DNA from: Tanytarsus gracilentus
Lineage: Eukaryota > Arthropoda > Insecta > Diptera > Chironomidae
Length of the DNA: 64,000 nt
Assembly (NCBI GenBank): GCA_038502055.1
Contig: JAXRKN010000044.1
Location: 7,076,501-7,140,500 of the forward strand
Direction: 5' to 3'
The position numbers and the translations under genes are program-made. This document shows, one piece after another, positions 45,990 to 57,700 of the stretch. Numbering within the stretch: the first letter of the stretch is position 1; each line of letters starts with the position of its first letter. The notes below the pieces were generated by a model. That model made no database searches. It was given only the letters and a program-made list of their open reading frames with translations, and was not told the DNA's origin.

Positions 45990-47764
45990 ATGATGTTAAA
46001 ACAGAAAAAAGTCGACTGGGAGCTGAACATAATTTGGAGACTTTTCGTCTCTTATTTTGTCCTTCATGTGTGTGCACTTATTGGATTTTATTACATCGTC
46101 ACAGGACAAGTGAAATTTGTGACTTTAGTTTGGGGTAATTTAAAATTTAAAAAATCGTGAAGTTAAATTTTATAAAAAGTTTTTTTTTCTGAAGCTTATC
46201 TTCATTTTCTTTTTGGCGCATTTGGAGTCGGACCCGTGTCGCACAATTTTTATTCGCATAAATCCTTCAAAGCTACAAAATCATTTCAATGGGTCATGAT
46301 TGTGGCTCAATCAACTGCTGGTGTTGTAATGAAAATTTTCAAGCAGAGTTGTGAACTTAGATTTAACTTTAAATAATTTAATTTCCAACTCAATGCATAA
46401 AAAGTATTAAAAAGTGAAATTTTAACTGTAGGAGAGCACATATGACTGGGTCAGACTGCACAGAGGTCATCACAAATTTCATGACACCCCAAATGATCCA
46501 TTGTATCTTGGACGAGGTATCTTCTATGTTTATTTTGTGAGATGGTGGGTGAAAGAGCCTCCTGAAATGTCAGCCGCTCTCGATAGTGTTTATAAAAAAG
46601 ACTTAGAGGACGACGAAGAAGTTATGCGTCAGCACAAGTGAGTGATTAATGATTAAACTGTTTTTAATTGCAAATTTTAAGAATCAAAAGTTTTATCTTT
46701 TTTAAGTATTTGTTTGATTAAAAATGCAACCACCTTTAAAAACAAGTTTTTAAATTTTTAAGGAACGTAAATTTTGCTATGTGATGGCAATTAATCTAAA
46801 TTATATTTGCATTTTTAACTCAACTGAAGCAAGATAAAAATTTAAAGTAATTTAATATTTCAAAGTCAAATGCAATTTTATATTTTTAGACAAAAATACA
46901 TTTTTCATTGCGAAATGTTAAAAGTTTCTCAATTAATTTCTTCAATTTGGTGTTTTAACAAAAAAAATTAATTTTTATCGTATGAGTAAAAAAATTTATT
47001 TGCTCTTCTTGCTTTAGTGTTTGAAATAAAATTCTAATAAATTTTTTACATGAATTTATTTAAATAATTTAATTAATTTTTAAAAATTTTCTTCCAGGTA
47101 TTATCCATTTTTCGTGATATTTTGGTGTGGATTTTTTCCATTGCTTTATTTTGTGATTCTCTGTGGTGAATCGTGGAAAATTGCATTCTTCACAAATATG
47201 TTTCGATGGTTTTGTAATTGGACACAGTATTGCATCTCGAACACGTTTGCACACATTTTTGGTGACAGACCTCACGATAAAACCTTTTCAGCGGCAAACA
47301 ATTGGATTAGTCACATTATTTTGCTGGGTGAAGGATATCATAACTTTCATCATGTGTTTCCATTTGATTACAGGTGAGTTGAAAAAAATTATTTAGAAAT
47401 TTTTAATTTAATTTAAAATTTTCTTAGTTGCTCTGAGCCAGGATCATTTATGGATTTTTTCAATTGGGGAAAGTACGCCATAGATTTGTTTGCCTTTTTT
47501 GGTTGTTGCTCAGATAGAAAAGTTGTGTCACCTATTTTGGTTGCTAAAAGATCAATCAGAACTGGCGATGGCAGTAAATATTACGATCCTCATTTTCCCG
47601 AGCCTGAACTTTGGGAGAACAATAACGAATGCATTACTGACGTTAATGGAAATCACACCACAAATCATGAAAAAGATGACATCAGCGATGTTCCAGAAGT
47701 TTTTCAACCAAAAAGTTGCGAATATGAATTTTATTCCAACGACGTTGTGAGGAAATGTAATTAA
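45990..47764 (+). CDS. Divergent membrane fatty-acyl-CoA desaturase (five exons)
   Basis: Predicted 364-residue ER membrane protein of the front-of-chain (Delta9-type) acyl-CoA desaturase family, which uses cytochrome b5 and a di-iron centre to insert a double bond in acyl chains. Exons 45990-46134, 46195-46325, 46432-46637, 47098-47373 and 47428-47764 join in phase. Histidine boxes: HNFYSH (65-70), LHRGHH (101-106) and HNFHH (242-246), with the supporting NTFAH (H213) and GEGYHN. Spacing matches the family, but box 1 is normally HRLWAH-like, so the RLW residues are replaced. RTGDGS matches the conserved C-terminal KRTGDG. The N-terminus (MMLKQKKVDW) is much shorter than in fly desat1; an upstream acceptor TTTCAG at 45,961 suggests a preceding leader exon. 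Exon 2 uses a GTAATG donor, and its junction leaves the segment one residue shorter than the family. Substrate unknown. Confidence 0.85.
46638..47097 (+). other. Desaturase intron 3
   Basis: A 460-bp A/T-rich intron between GTGAGT and CTTCCAG, the largest in the gene. Nothing recognisable inside. Confidence 0.7.
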
Positions 47765-47815
47765 GGTTGTTACCAGTCATGAATTTATAATTATAATTTT
47801 AAAAATTTTAAATTC

Positions 47816-47821
47816 AATAAA
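47816..47821 (+). terminator. Poly(A) signal of the desaturase gene
   Basis: AATAAA 52 nt after the TAA stop, at a normal distance for a short insect 3' UTR. Confidence 0.6.
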
Positions 47822-48692
47822 ATGCCAGGAACGAGAACTTAAAAGAGGTGATTTTGTAGAAGTTCTCAGCCTTTAAAAAATTTTTTAGAAAAATGTCAAC
47901 AAAATCAATTAACAAAAAATTATTTTAATCGAGAAAAATTTAAAACTCAAAATTCATGAAATAAATTTGGTTTTTGGTTTAAAAAATACAAAAATTTATT
48001 TGTAGATCAAAATATGACATTTGAAAAGTTCTTTAAAAATCTTTGATCCTTTCTAGGCTATGACTCACTTTATGATGTAACAATTCGATCAAATAATTTT
48101 TTTCAGATATTCCTTATTTAGAAATAATTAAACGTGATTGTGATAAGCCATATAGAGAGTTTAATTAATCATTACACTGCATTTTTCATCCTCTCTCTCA
48201 TTCTCCCACAAATTCATTCATTAATTGATTTTAGTGAGCAAATTTTCTCGCTCATTTCTCAAAGTTCTTATCAATAACTGATAAAATCATATAAAAAGTC
48301 GACACATGCTGGCACTCGCTTAGTCGCAACGGTGAGTTTGATTCGCGAGTGTTAAAAAAGGAAAAAGTGAAAAGTGAGCGAGTGATAAAAAAGCGAGAGA
48401 GAGCCCAAAGGCCAGATAAAAGAAACAATCCAAAAGTTCCGTTATTTGTTATCAGTGCGAAGGTTCATTATCCATCATACTCGCACACTCACTCCGTCAA
48501 AATCGATTGAGAAATTTTTGTGCATATATGGCGACTTTTAGTGACAAAAACACTTTAACATTGTCTTAATAAAAGTTAAAAATATTTTGAAAATTCCAGA
48601 CAAAAGTTTAGTGTTATCTAATCCGGTAACTAATTTTTTTTTATTGGACCACTCAGTGATAAAAAATAAAGCACGTTGCGTGCTAATCTAAA
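47822..48692 (+). other. Intergenic region and MRP leader
   Basis: Sequence between the desaturase poly(A) signal and the MRP start codon. The first 420 bp are A/T-rich and featureless. The second half holds the MRP promoter and a leader of up to about 370 nt, which may be spliced (candidate donor ACG|GTGAGT at 48,331). Several GATA-type motifs occur throughout. Confidence 0.55.
48268..48297 (+). promoter_or_regulatory. TATA box with paired GATA motifs upstream of MRP
   Basis: TTATCA (48,268-48,273) and TGATAA (48,279-48,284) lie immediately 5' of TATAAAAA (48,290-48,297). Transcription would be expected to start near 48,320, about 370 nt before the ATG. GATA factors (serpent/GATAe type) drive gut and tubule genes in insects, which fits an export pump. 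The role is inferred from motifs only. Confidence 0.5.
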
Positions 48693-50159
48693 ATGGGTGA
48701 CAAAGCGTTTTGTCCCGATCCTTTATGGGTAAGTTTAAAATTCTTTGATAAAAATAAAAATTTTTAGTAATTAGAAATTGCAAAATGTTGTGAAATAAAT
48801 TTAAGTTTTACATAAATTGTCAAAAAATTATTTGTTTACATTTTTAAATATTTTAATGTATCTCAAAACTAAAAAACAAAATTTCCTTTAAAAAAAGTCT
48901 TTGTCATAAAAATAACTTTAATTTCACAACATTTTAATATCCTCCTAAATTTCTAAAGCTTTCCTAAGCAAACCTCACTTCTTAATTCTATATTTAATCC
49001 ATAAAGATAAAGATAAGCAATGATTTTATATAATACCCAACCTTTTTCTATAATAAACCCCTCTTTAATTACGTCATAAGAAGCATCCATGACCTTCGCA
49101 TCAAATTTCCATGACTCTTTTATGTATTACAATCGTTATCAATTAGTGCGCTATCAAACGATCTAATTTTTGTCTCACAATAATTATGACAATGTATGAT
49201 AAGAACCCAACGATAAAGAAATGCCATTTAAGGCTTGAGTGGCTTTATGCTATCGGCAACAAAAAATATTTTTTAACCCGATAAGATTTTTAGTGAAAAA
49301 CATTTTTTTAACGTGTAAACAAAAACAAACTTTTTTTTAAGGATTTCGATCTAATTTGGACAGCACAAAATCCTCAATTCACATATTGCTTTATGCAAAC
49401 TGCTCTAGTTTGGGGTCCGGCACTATTTGTAGCATTTTTTGCTCTCTTTGATGTGTATCAAAGGAATCAAAGTAGATACAGTGACATACCATGGAGTTTT
49501 TTGAATTTGGGAAAACTATTGGGAATAATTTTGCTGATTGCATTATCCATTACTGACTTAGTGATGATGTTCGATGCTAAATCTAATGGATTAATAATTT
49601 ATGATGTTCAAATAACGACGGCAGGTGTAAAAATTGCGACTTTTGTAAGTAAATTTGAAAGTTGACATAATTAATTTAATTAATTTAAAATTTTTCAGTT
49701 TATGGTCGGTTTACTTCAATATTTTCACAAAACAAAAGGTCACCGAACTTCCGGTCTTTTCTTTCTCTTTTGGATTTCACTTTTCATCGGAGCCATTCCA
49801 GAACTCTTTTATGTCATCAATTATTTAGGAGCCACCGAACTTTCATCATGGGAAAATTATCATTTTTTAAGTTACATAATCTACTTTTCACTCATCGCAA
49901 TCATGCTCATACTAAATTGCTTTGCTGATAAGGAGCCAAGACACACGACCTACCACAAATATGATAAGCCGAGCGCTGAGTTGCGTTCAAGCTTTTTGCG
50001 GCAGATTTTCTTCCAGTGGTTTGACAAAACTGTTTATTATGGATGGAAGCGTCCGCTAACGGAAGCGGATATGTACGATATTAATCCGGCTGATGCAAGT
50101 CGAGAGCTCGTGCCACCTTTTGATAAATATTTTAATGAGAGCGTTGAGAGGGGTCGAAA
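48693..50159 (+). CDS. MRP: MRP exons 1-3: TMD0 and L0 start
   Basis: The 36-nt first coding exon encodes MGDKAFCPDPLW and ends at a consensus donor. Exons 2 and 3 encode the five-helix TMD0 with WGPALFVAFFALFDVYQ, LGKLLGIILLIALS, FLFWISLFIGAIPELFYV and YIIYFSLIAIMLILN. The cytosolic L0 linker follows, with SFLRQIFFQWFDKTVYYGWK and LTEADMYDINPADASR. The presence of TMD0 places the protein in the long MRP1/2/3/6/7 group, not the short MRP4/5 group. Confidence 0.9.
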
Positions 50160-53100
50160 GTAAGTCATCCTACATAAAAATATTTAAAGCATGCATTAAT
50201 AATTAACTAATGTCACCATAAATTAACTTAATCCATTTTGTCTTTCTACGTGAGCAGAAAGCAAGAGAAAGAGCGAGCTAAGAAGAAGAAAGACGGTAAA
50301 TCAAATGTTGAGGCTGAGTCGACGAAAGCAACGGATGGTTCATGTTTACCTGCTATGGTTTATGCATATGGTGGTCCATTTTGGTTTGCTGGCATCCTTC
50401 AAATGATTATCATTGGATTAACTTTTGCCTCACCTCTTTTGCTCAATGAGATTATTTCGCTCGTTGGAAAATGGACAGCGATTGAAAGTGGATGGATTCA
50501 GGGCGAGAAAATTCTCTGGCATGGTCTTATAATGGTTTTTGGTCTCTTCCTCGTCTCTTTCATCACTGCCATCGTTAACGGACTCTTCTTCCAAAAAACA
50601 TTCTTGGTTGGTTTTCGTATTAGAACGGGATTAGTTAGTGCAATTTATCGAAAGGCTTTGAGAATTTCAAGCAACGCCAAAAAGGATACGACAGTTGGTG
50701 AAATTGTCAACTTGATGTCGGTCGATGCTCAGAGATTTTTTGAGCTGGTTTCGTACGTTCACGTGCTATGGTCGGGACCTGTAATTATTGGACTCGCCAT
50801 TTTCCTTATTTGGCAGCAACTTGAATGGGGTGTCATTGCCGGTATTGCCGTCATGATACTCATAACTCCACTCAGCGGAATTATTGCAGCTAAATTGCGT
50901 GATCTTCAAGTGATTCAGATGAAAATCAAAGATGAAAGAGTAAAATCAATGAATGAAATTCTCAACGGTATGAAAGTCCTTAAACTCTATGCATGGGAGC
51001 CGAGCTTTCAAAATCTCATATTGGGTATTCGTGAAAAGGAGATGGTTGTGTTGAGAAAAGCAGCTGTGCTCAATGCCGTAAGGAGTTTCAATCTCTCAAA
51101 GCTCTTTTAAATAACTTTTATTATTTCAGGGAACGTACTTTGTGTGGACATTAGCACCATTTCTGGTTCAACTTGCATCATACATAACATTCGTACTTCT
51201 CGGTGGAACATTGACAGCAAATAAAGCTTTCGTATCTGCAGCATTATTCAACATCCTTCGATTCCCAATGGCAATGTGTAAGATGACTTTATTATCGTGC
51301 AGTTTTCAATTTATTTCTCACCAATTGCTGATATTTTTCAGTTCCAATGATGATTGCATACATGGCACAAGCTTGGGTTAGTATAAAGCGTATCGATAAG
51401 TTTTTGAATAGCGAGGAAGTCGATCCGGACAATGTTTCGCATCATAAGAGTGAGAATGCCCTCAGCATCACTAATGGTACGTTCACATGGGGCGGCGAAC
51501 ATGTCACGCTCAAGAACATCAACCTTAAGGTGAAAAAGGGTAATTTAACGGCAATAGTAGGAAGTGTCGGTAGTGGAAAGACGTCATTAGTGTCTGCAAT
51601 GCTTGGAGAAATGGAGAAACTCGGTGGTGCGGCTAATGTTGATGGACGAGTCGCATATGTTCCTCAGCAAGCATGGATACAAAATGCGACGTTACAGGAC
51701 AACATTTTGTTCGGCTTACCATTCGATAAGCAGCTTTACAATCAAGTCATCGATGCATGTGCATTGGGACCCGATTTAGCAATGCTGCCGGGCGGCGATC
51801 AAACGGAAATTGGCGAAAAGGGAATCAATTTGAGCGGTGGACAGAAGCAACGTGTCGCATTAGCACGTGCCGTTTACAGTCAGGCCGATATTTATCTATT
51901 TGACGATCCCTTGTCAGCGGTTGATTCACACGTTGGTAAACACATCTTCGACAATGTTATCGGCGAGAGTGGCATGCTGAAGGGAAAAACAAAACTTCTC
52001 GTGACACATGCGGTCGTTTATTTGCCGAAAGTCGATGAGATTTATGTCGTTGTAAATGGAGAAATTACAGAAAGCGGATCTTACAAGTGAGCGAGAGCTT
52101 TAAGTGTTGAAATTATTTCATAAATTAATAAATTTCAATTCACAGAGAACTTCTAACACAAAAAGGCGTTTTTGCCGAATTCCTCACACAACACATTCAA
52201 GAAATCGATGACGATGAAGGTAAGTTACGGCTAATCTCAACTAATCCTCAAATAAAGTCCAATTTTTTCTCACATCAAGAATTACAAGCTCTTCAAGCGA
52301 CAATACACGATGATGAAATCAAACTCATGCTTGAACGGCAACAATCTACCGTGTCAGCCGTGCCATCTAATCCCGAAAAGTCGTGAGTATCGTCTTGCTA
52401 ATTTGATTAAGTCTTTGAAATAATTGAAATCACTTTTCAGTTCATTGAATGGATCAATTAGAAAGCGAAGAACAAGCAAGCGAAGGGAATCGGAGAGAAG
52501 TGAGAAGGAGGAGGAGAATAAGAAGAAAGTTGGATCGAAGCTAACGGAAATTGAAGATGCCGCAACGGGAGCGGTTGGAATTAAGGTTTACTTGAGATAT
52601 TTCCAGAGCATTGGATTATTGTTGAGTCTTGGTGCTGTGTTAAGTAACGCCGTCAACTCAGGTGCTGGAATTTATTCGAGCAGTAAGTTGAAAAGTTTTG
52701 ATTTAAATTGTTAATTAATTTAAAATTTATAAAGTTTGGCTTGAGCAATGGACGAGTGATACGAGGGTAAATGAACGTTGTCAAATTGTTGGAAATGAGT
52801 GGTGTCCCGATTACTTTTGGAGAAATCTTTACATGGGCATATATGGTGCACTTGGACTGTTCCAAGGTGAGTTTAATTAATTATCAAAAATTTTCTTATG
52901 ACTTACTTTAAAATTTCAACAGCTTTGTCACTACTCATCACATCGTTAATTTTCGCTATTGGATGTCTTCGTGCTGCACGCGATCTTCATAATAAATTGC
53001 TAGGAAACATCCTCAGACTTCCAATGTCCTTCTTTGACACTACACCACTTGGTCGAATTCTTAATCGTTTCAGCAAGGATGTTGATGTTGTCGATAATGT

Positions 53101-54732
53101 GTTGCCGATGGTCATGGTGAGTCAGAATATTTTCACAATTACATCACTAATTAACACAATAATTTAGCGTTTCTGGATGGTGATGTTTTTCGCAGTTCTC
53201 TCTGTTTTTGTCGTCATCTCTTATTCAACGCCAATTTTCCTCGCCGCTTTCTTTCCACTTGCCATTGTCTATTACTTCGTTCAACGCTTCTATGTTTCCA
53301 CTTCTCGTCAGTTGAAGCGTATTGAGTCGGTGACACGCTCTCCAATTTATACGCACTTCAGCGAAACAATTACGGGACAGTCGACAATAAAAGCTTATGA
53401 TGTTGCTGGGAGGTAAGAAAATGGCGAATAATTTGAATTCTTTTATATCTCTCTCTAAAAAAGGTTCGTTCTCGAGTCGGAACGTAGAGTGGATTACAAT
53501 CAAATGATGTCATATCCGAGCATTATCGCAAATCGTTGGCTGGGCGTTCGATTGGAAATTTTAGGCTCTATAATTGTCCTATTTGCGGCATTATTTGCCA
53601 TTCTAGCGGACATTGGAGCGTCAACAGTTGGATTGTCAATTAGTTATGCACTGCAAATATCGGGAACACTCAATATGCTCGTGCGAATGACAGCTGAAGT
53701 TGAAACAAACATTGTTGCTATTGAGAGAATTGACGAGTATTCGGATGAACCGCAGGAAGCACCTTGGAAAACGGTTGAAATTGTAAGTTAAATGAAAACT
53801 TTATGATCAAAAATTCTAAATTTAATTTTTTCAGGATCCAAAATGGCCACAAAGTGGCATCGTGCAGTTTGAAAACTTCCAAGTTCGTTATCGTCAAGGA
53901 CTTGATCTCGTTCTTAAAGGTATCACATTCACGGTGAAGAGTCAAGAGAAAATTGGAATTGTGGGACGCACTGGAGCTGGTAAATCTAGTCTTACTCTCT
54001 CACTTTTCCGAATTATCGAAGCAGCTGGTGGAAAAATTGTCATTGATGGAATCGAAATCTCCTCAATTGGATTACATTCGCTACGGTCGAGACTTACCAT
54101 TATACCACAAGATCCTGTCCTCTTTTCGGGTTCACTTCGAATGAATATCGATCCATTCAATTCATATCCTGATGATGCTATATGGACGGCATTAGAGCAA
54201 TCGCATTTGAAAACATTTGTGAAGGGATTAAGTGATGGTTTAGAGTACAAGATTGCTGAGGGCGGTGAAAATTTGTCTGTGGGTCAGAGACAACTTGTTT
54301 GCTTAGCACGTGCATTGCTGCGTAAGACAAAGGTGCTCATTCTCGACGAGGCAACAGCTGCAATCGATATCGAGACTGATGAACTCATTCAGGTTTGAAA
54401 TTTTGCACAACCTAAAATTTTTTAAATTATTCTCATGTTTATTTCAGAAAACCATTCGAACGCAATTCAATGATTGTACAATTTTGACGATTGCACATCG
54501 ACTGAACACAATTATGGATTCATCTCGTGTAATGGTGCTCGACAAAGGCATGATTGCAGAATTTGACACTGTTGACAAACTTATGAGCGATAAAGATTCA
54601 ATTTTCTATGGAATGGCTAAGAATGCGGGGCTTGTTGGAAGCGGTGCGAATGCTCCCGATTTGACAATTGATGAAGCCATTGATGAAGCTTTTGACTTGG
54701 AAGATTATGGAAAGAAAACGACCTATTTGTAA
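48693..54732 (+). CDS. MRP: MRP1/ABCC-type multidrug resistance ABC transporter (15 exons)
   Basis: An ATP-driven exporter of glutathione, glucuronide and other organic-anion conjugates in the plasma membrane. Predicted 1,554 residues, the usual size of long ABCC proteins. Exons: 48693-48728, 49342-49644, 49699-50159, 50258-51077, 51130-51277, 51342-52086, 52146-52219, 52280-52382, 52441-52682, 52735-52866, 52923-53116, 53168-53412, 53464-53782, 53835-54392 and 54448-54732, all in phase. Layout: TMD0, L0 linker, TMD1, NBD1 (Walker A GSVGSGKT 663-670, signature LSGGQ 753-757, Walker B ending DD 777-778), charged linker, TMD2 and NBD2 (Walker A GRTGAGKS 1318-1325, signature LSVGQ 1421-1425, LILDEA with catalytic Glu 1446). 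NBD1 has DD rather than DE, the usual MRP asymmetry. The ATG context gives MGDKAFCPDPLW, like other MRP N-termini. The closest match is the fly gene MRP (human ABCC1). Donor 54,393 is GTTTGA, weak. Confidence 0.93.
48990..49290 (+). promoter_or_regulatory. GATA-motif cluster in MRP intron 1
   Basis: Within about 300 bp of intron 1 are AGATAA (49,005), AGATAAG (49,011), TTATCA (49,136), CTATCA (about 49,151), TGATAAG (49,197), CGATAA (about 49,210) and CGATAAG (49,279). Similar motifs sit near the TATA box. Such clustering suggests a gut or Malpighian-tubule enhancer. The motif is short and A/T-rich, so background must be computed. Confidence 0.4.
50258..52086 (+). CDS. MRP: MRP exons 4-6: TMD1 and NBD1
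   Basis: Exon 4 (820 nt) holds the Lys-rich linker and most of TMD1, including VGEIVNLMSVDAQRFFE and IKDERVKSMNEILNGMKVLK and KLYAWEPSF, all hallmark ABCC sequences. Exon 5 gives FVWTLAPFLVQLASY and ILRFPMAM. Exon 6 contains all of NBD1: QAWVSIKRIDKFL, Walker A, YVPQQAWIQNATLQDNILFG, signature and Walker B, and the H-loop LLVTHAV. In fly MRP, mutually exclusive exon copies are known in this part of the gene; only one copy of each is visible here. Confidence 0.92.
52146..54732 (+). CDS. MRP: MRP exons 7-15: linker, TMD2 and NBD2
   Basis: Exons 7-9 encode the variable cytosolic linker (FAEFLTQHIQEIDDDE, a Lys/Arg/Glu-rich stretch) and the first helix of TMD2. Exons 10-13 encode TMD2 with the extracellular WLEQWTSDTR loop, LPMSFFDTTPLGRILNRFSK, THFSETITGQSTIKAY and MLVRMTAEVETNIVAIERI. 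Exons 14-15 encode NBD2, ending with THAHR-type H-loop (here TIAHRLNTIMDSSRVMVLDK), FYGMAKNAGL and an acidic end finishing KKTTYL. Several introns are only 50-60 bp. Confidence 0.92.
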
Positions 54733-54757
54733 TTTTTTGATATTCATTAGAAGTTAA

Positions 54758-54763
54758 AATAAA
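54758..54763 (+). terminator. Poly(A) signal of MRP
   Basis: AATAAA 26 nt after the TAA stop, consistent with a very short 3' UTR. Other hexamers occur further downstream. Confidence 0.45.
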
Positions 54764-57700
54764 AAACTAGAAATTAAAAATGAAGCCTTCTAACATTTTT
54801 TCAATCGTGACTTGAAATTTTTAATGGTTTTTAATCTTTTCATTTTCAGCAGCATTGAAACCCTTCAACAGTTTTCAACGGAACTGTTTTACTGTTTTAA
54901 GCTTTTTCTCTCACATTTTTTTAAAACCCGAACATTATCCGAAGCTCTCTGAATGCATTTTCTCTCTTTCTCTCTCACAACTTCGCTAAAAAAGTTTTAT
55001 TTCAAAACAAAAACACAGAAAAATCGCAATGTGTTGGAATCAGTAAGAATTGAAATATCGCGCTGGCAAGAAGTGTCGTGCGTTTATTTTTTTGTTATCA
55101 TTTGACATGTTTCAGATTTAAGGAATATTTAAAATAAAAAAAAATTAAAAGGATAGAAAAAAATATTTTAGTGAAAGAAAAATAAAAATAGAGAAAAAAG
55201 TTTTATCAGTGTGGAAAAAAAGTGAGCGAGATAAAAAAAATGTTAATAAAGTGTTAATTAAACGCGGTTGTCTTTTTTCGACAGCACACACAGACATCAC
55301 TCAGCGATTGTGAAAATTTTTCACTCCCCAAAATAAAAAATGTGAGTTTTAATGGAAAATTTTATGCAACATATGTTAAGGAAATTTTTGAAAAAATGGC
55401 CAAAAAATTTACTTAAGTGATCTTGAAACGTCATTTGGAAGTCAATTATCACATACATACGCACATGCGGTGTGATATTTTCTCTCGATAAATTATGAAT
55501 TCTTCCATTTCGGATAGTTGTATGCAAAATAATCAATATTATTACCCCTCATATACTCAACGTGTACACACAATATCAACTTCGATGAAATATAAAGAAA
55601 AGCAACAACACTGAAAAAAAAGTTTAACGCGGTGGAAAATAAATAATGAATATAGCGATAGACATTTCCATACACTGCTCACCCGAGTGAGAGAATGAGA
55701 GGAAAAATATTATAGTGGCACACAATAATAGAAAAAAATGATGATGATACACATAAAAAAGCATATTTTATCCTTGCTGTGTGTGTATGTGGAAATGAGT
55801 GGCATGCAAAGCACTTGCCATCGTCGAGCGAGTAGGATGTTTTTTAATGAGCTTAAAGTCACTGTTTTTCTTTTTCTTGCGTTCGATGTTCAATTTTCAT
55901 TCATGCACAAAGTCTTGAGAGACAGAAAGAGAAAATGAGAAAAAGTCTCGAGTGGCATTCTTATGGGTTTAGGGTGATTCTAGTTAAATTTAATTAATGA
56001 GAGTTTTTTCACGTTTTTGAATTCTAATTAAAAAGATTTTGATTAAATTATTTGCATTAAAATTTAAATTATTTTTTATTCTAAAAATTTTCTATAATTT
56101 TACATGAACATTTTTATTTTTAAACAAAATTCTCAAATTACACGTATGTCGGTTGTCATTCACGTATACAAAAATATGTTAAGGTCGTGTTGAATTTCAC
56201 TTCAAGTCATCAAGCATTAAATTTGTATCAAATTTCTCTCAGATAATCAATAAGAAAAGTCTTCGTAATGCCGGTCATGGGTGATGGACATTTGGTTATA
56301 TATTTGCGGTTCACGGTGTATTTCATTTTTAGCCAGCAAAAAAAGATAAGAGCGTAATTATTTCTACTGTCAAAAGAGACTTTGTCGCTACTCGTGTGAT
56401 CATAAAAAAACAATTGCAGAATTTCCGTAACTTTTTTTTATCAAGAACAATTTTTTTATCGATGGCGATTGAGTTGTCGCTGGTTAATTGAGTGGCTCTG
56501 GTATGTGTTTGGTAATTTGGAGGTTTTTATTAATGCGATAATAATAATTTTTTGCCCTGGCAGATTAAAGAGTGATTATGGTGAGCGATTGGAAGGCGTT
56601 TAATAATAATTTTTGTAGAATCAAAGTTTAAGCGGTGGAAATTCATGAAATTAATTTTTTGATGACTCAAAAATACAAAAATAAAAAAGTTCAAGTTTAA
56701 TTATTTGTTATGTAATTTGACTCTTAAATTATGGACAAGTCAATTAACACCTATCACAATACCATATCGTACTTGCAACATGATGCTAATAGCTTAAGAT
56801 ATCAGATCGCGTGTGCTTGTATGCATGACAATGAACCTTCAAAGACGTAAACAAGAAAAAACTTTTTCCTCTCGTTGCTGACACAAATATGAAATTCATA
56901 CCCAAGCGCATCATGAAAATCGATCTAATAAGTTACATTACACATTTAATAGAGTAATTAAAACTTTGCATCTTCTCTCAACTGGCAATAACGCTAGGAA
57001 AACCGCATATAAAAAAAGCGGTTTATAGATGTCGTAAAAAGTTTGTATTGATGGCCACTGTAAACGCTTCATTTATGTGGAAATATTTAATATGCATTTG
57101 AGAGTTGAGTTTGTGACGATTTTAATCAAGTTAAAAGGGGATGAAAGAAAATTATATTTCTTGGGTATTTAAGTGCTTAGAGATGATCTTATGAAATGAC
57201 TAAATGGACTTGAATTAATTTTTTAAAAATAATTCTTATTTTCCTCAATTTATTTTATTTTCTTCAAATTAATTTTTTTTGATCCCTCGATGGTTAAAAG
57301 AAAATTTCTATAGCAACGCTTAAAATGATTGAAAATCAACAAGGAACAAAAACTTCTCAAACCACCGCATAAAAACACTCGACACACACGCAACGCCAAA
57401 AATAAAATAAAGCATACGAGTGTGCGGTTTACATCGCTGATGTTCTCGATTCTTACTTTAATACAAAAAAAAACTTTATTATCACTCACATACAATTTTT
57501 TTTGTTTTGTTAGAGAGAATTTTTTTCTACAACTACAATGAAAAAAATTATCCAAGCTATTTGAGGGAGATAATGATGGTGTTCGCAAGTGCTCATCATT
57601 TGACTTTGAAATCGCGTGTTTTTTAAGAAAAATCTCAAAGTTATTAAAAATTATCGAAACCTTCGCAAGGGATGGAAATTAAAATTTATTAATAAAATTA

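Noticed and set aside
53942..54250. Minus-strand frames opposite MRP NBD2
   Set aside because: Antisense shadows of a well-supported coding exon.
57250..57588. 112-codon minus-strand frame
   Set aside because: Overlaps an equally open plus frame, no recognisable motif, composition like background.
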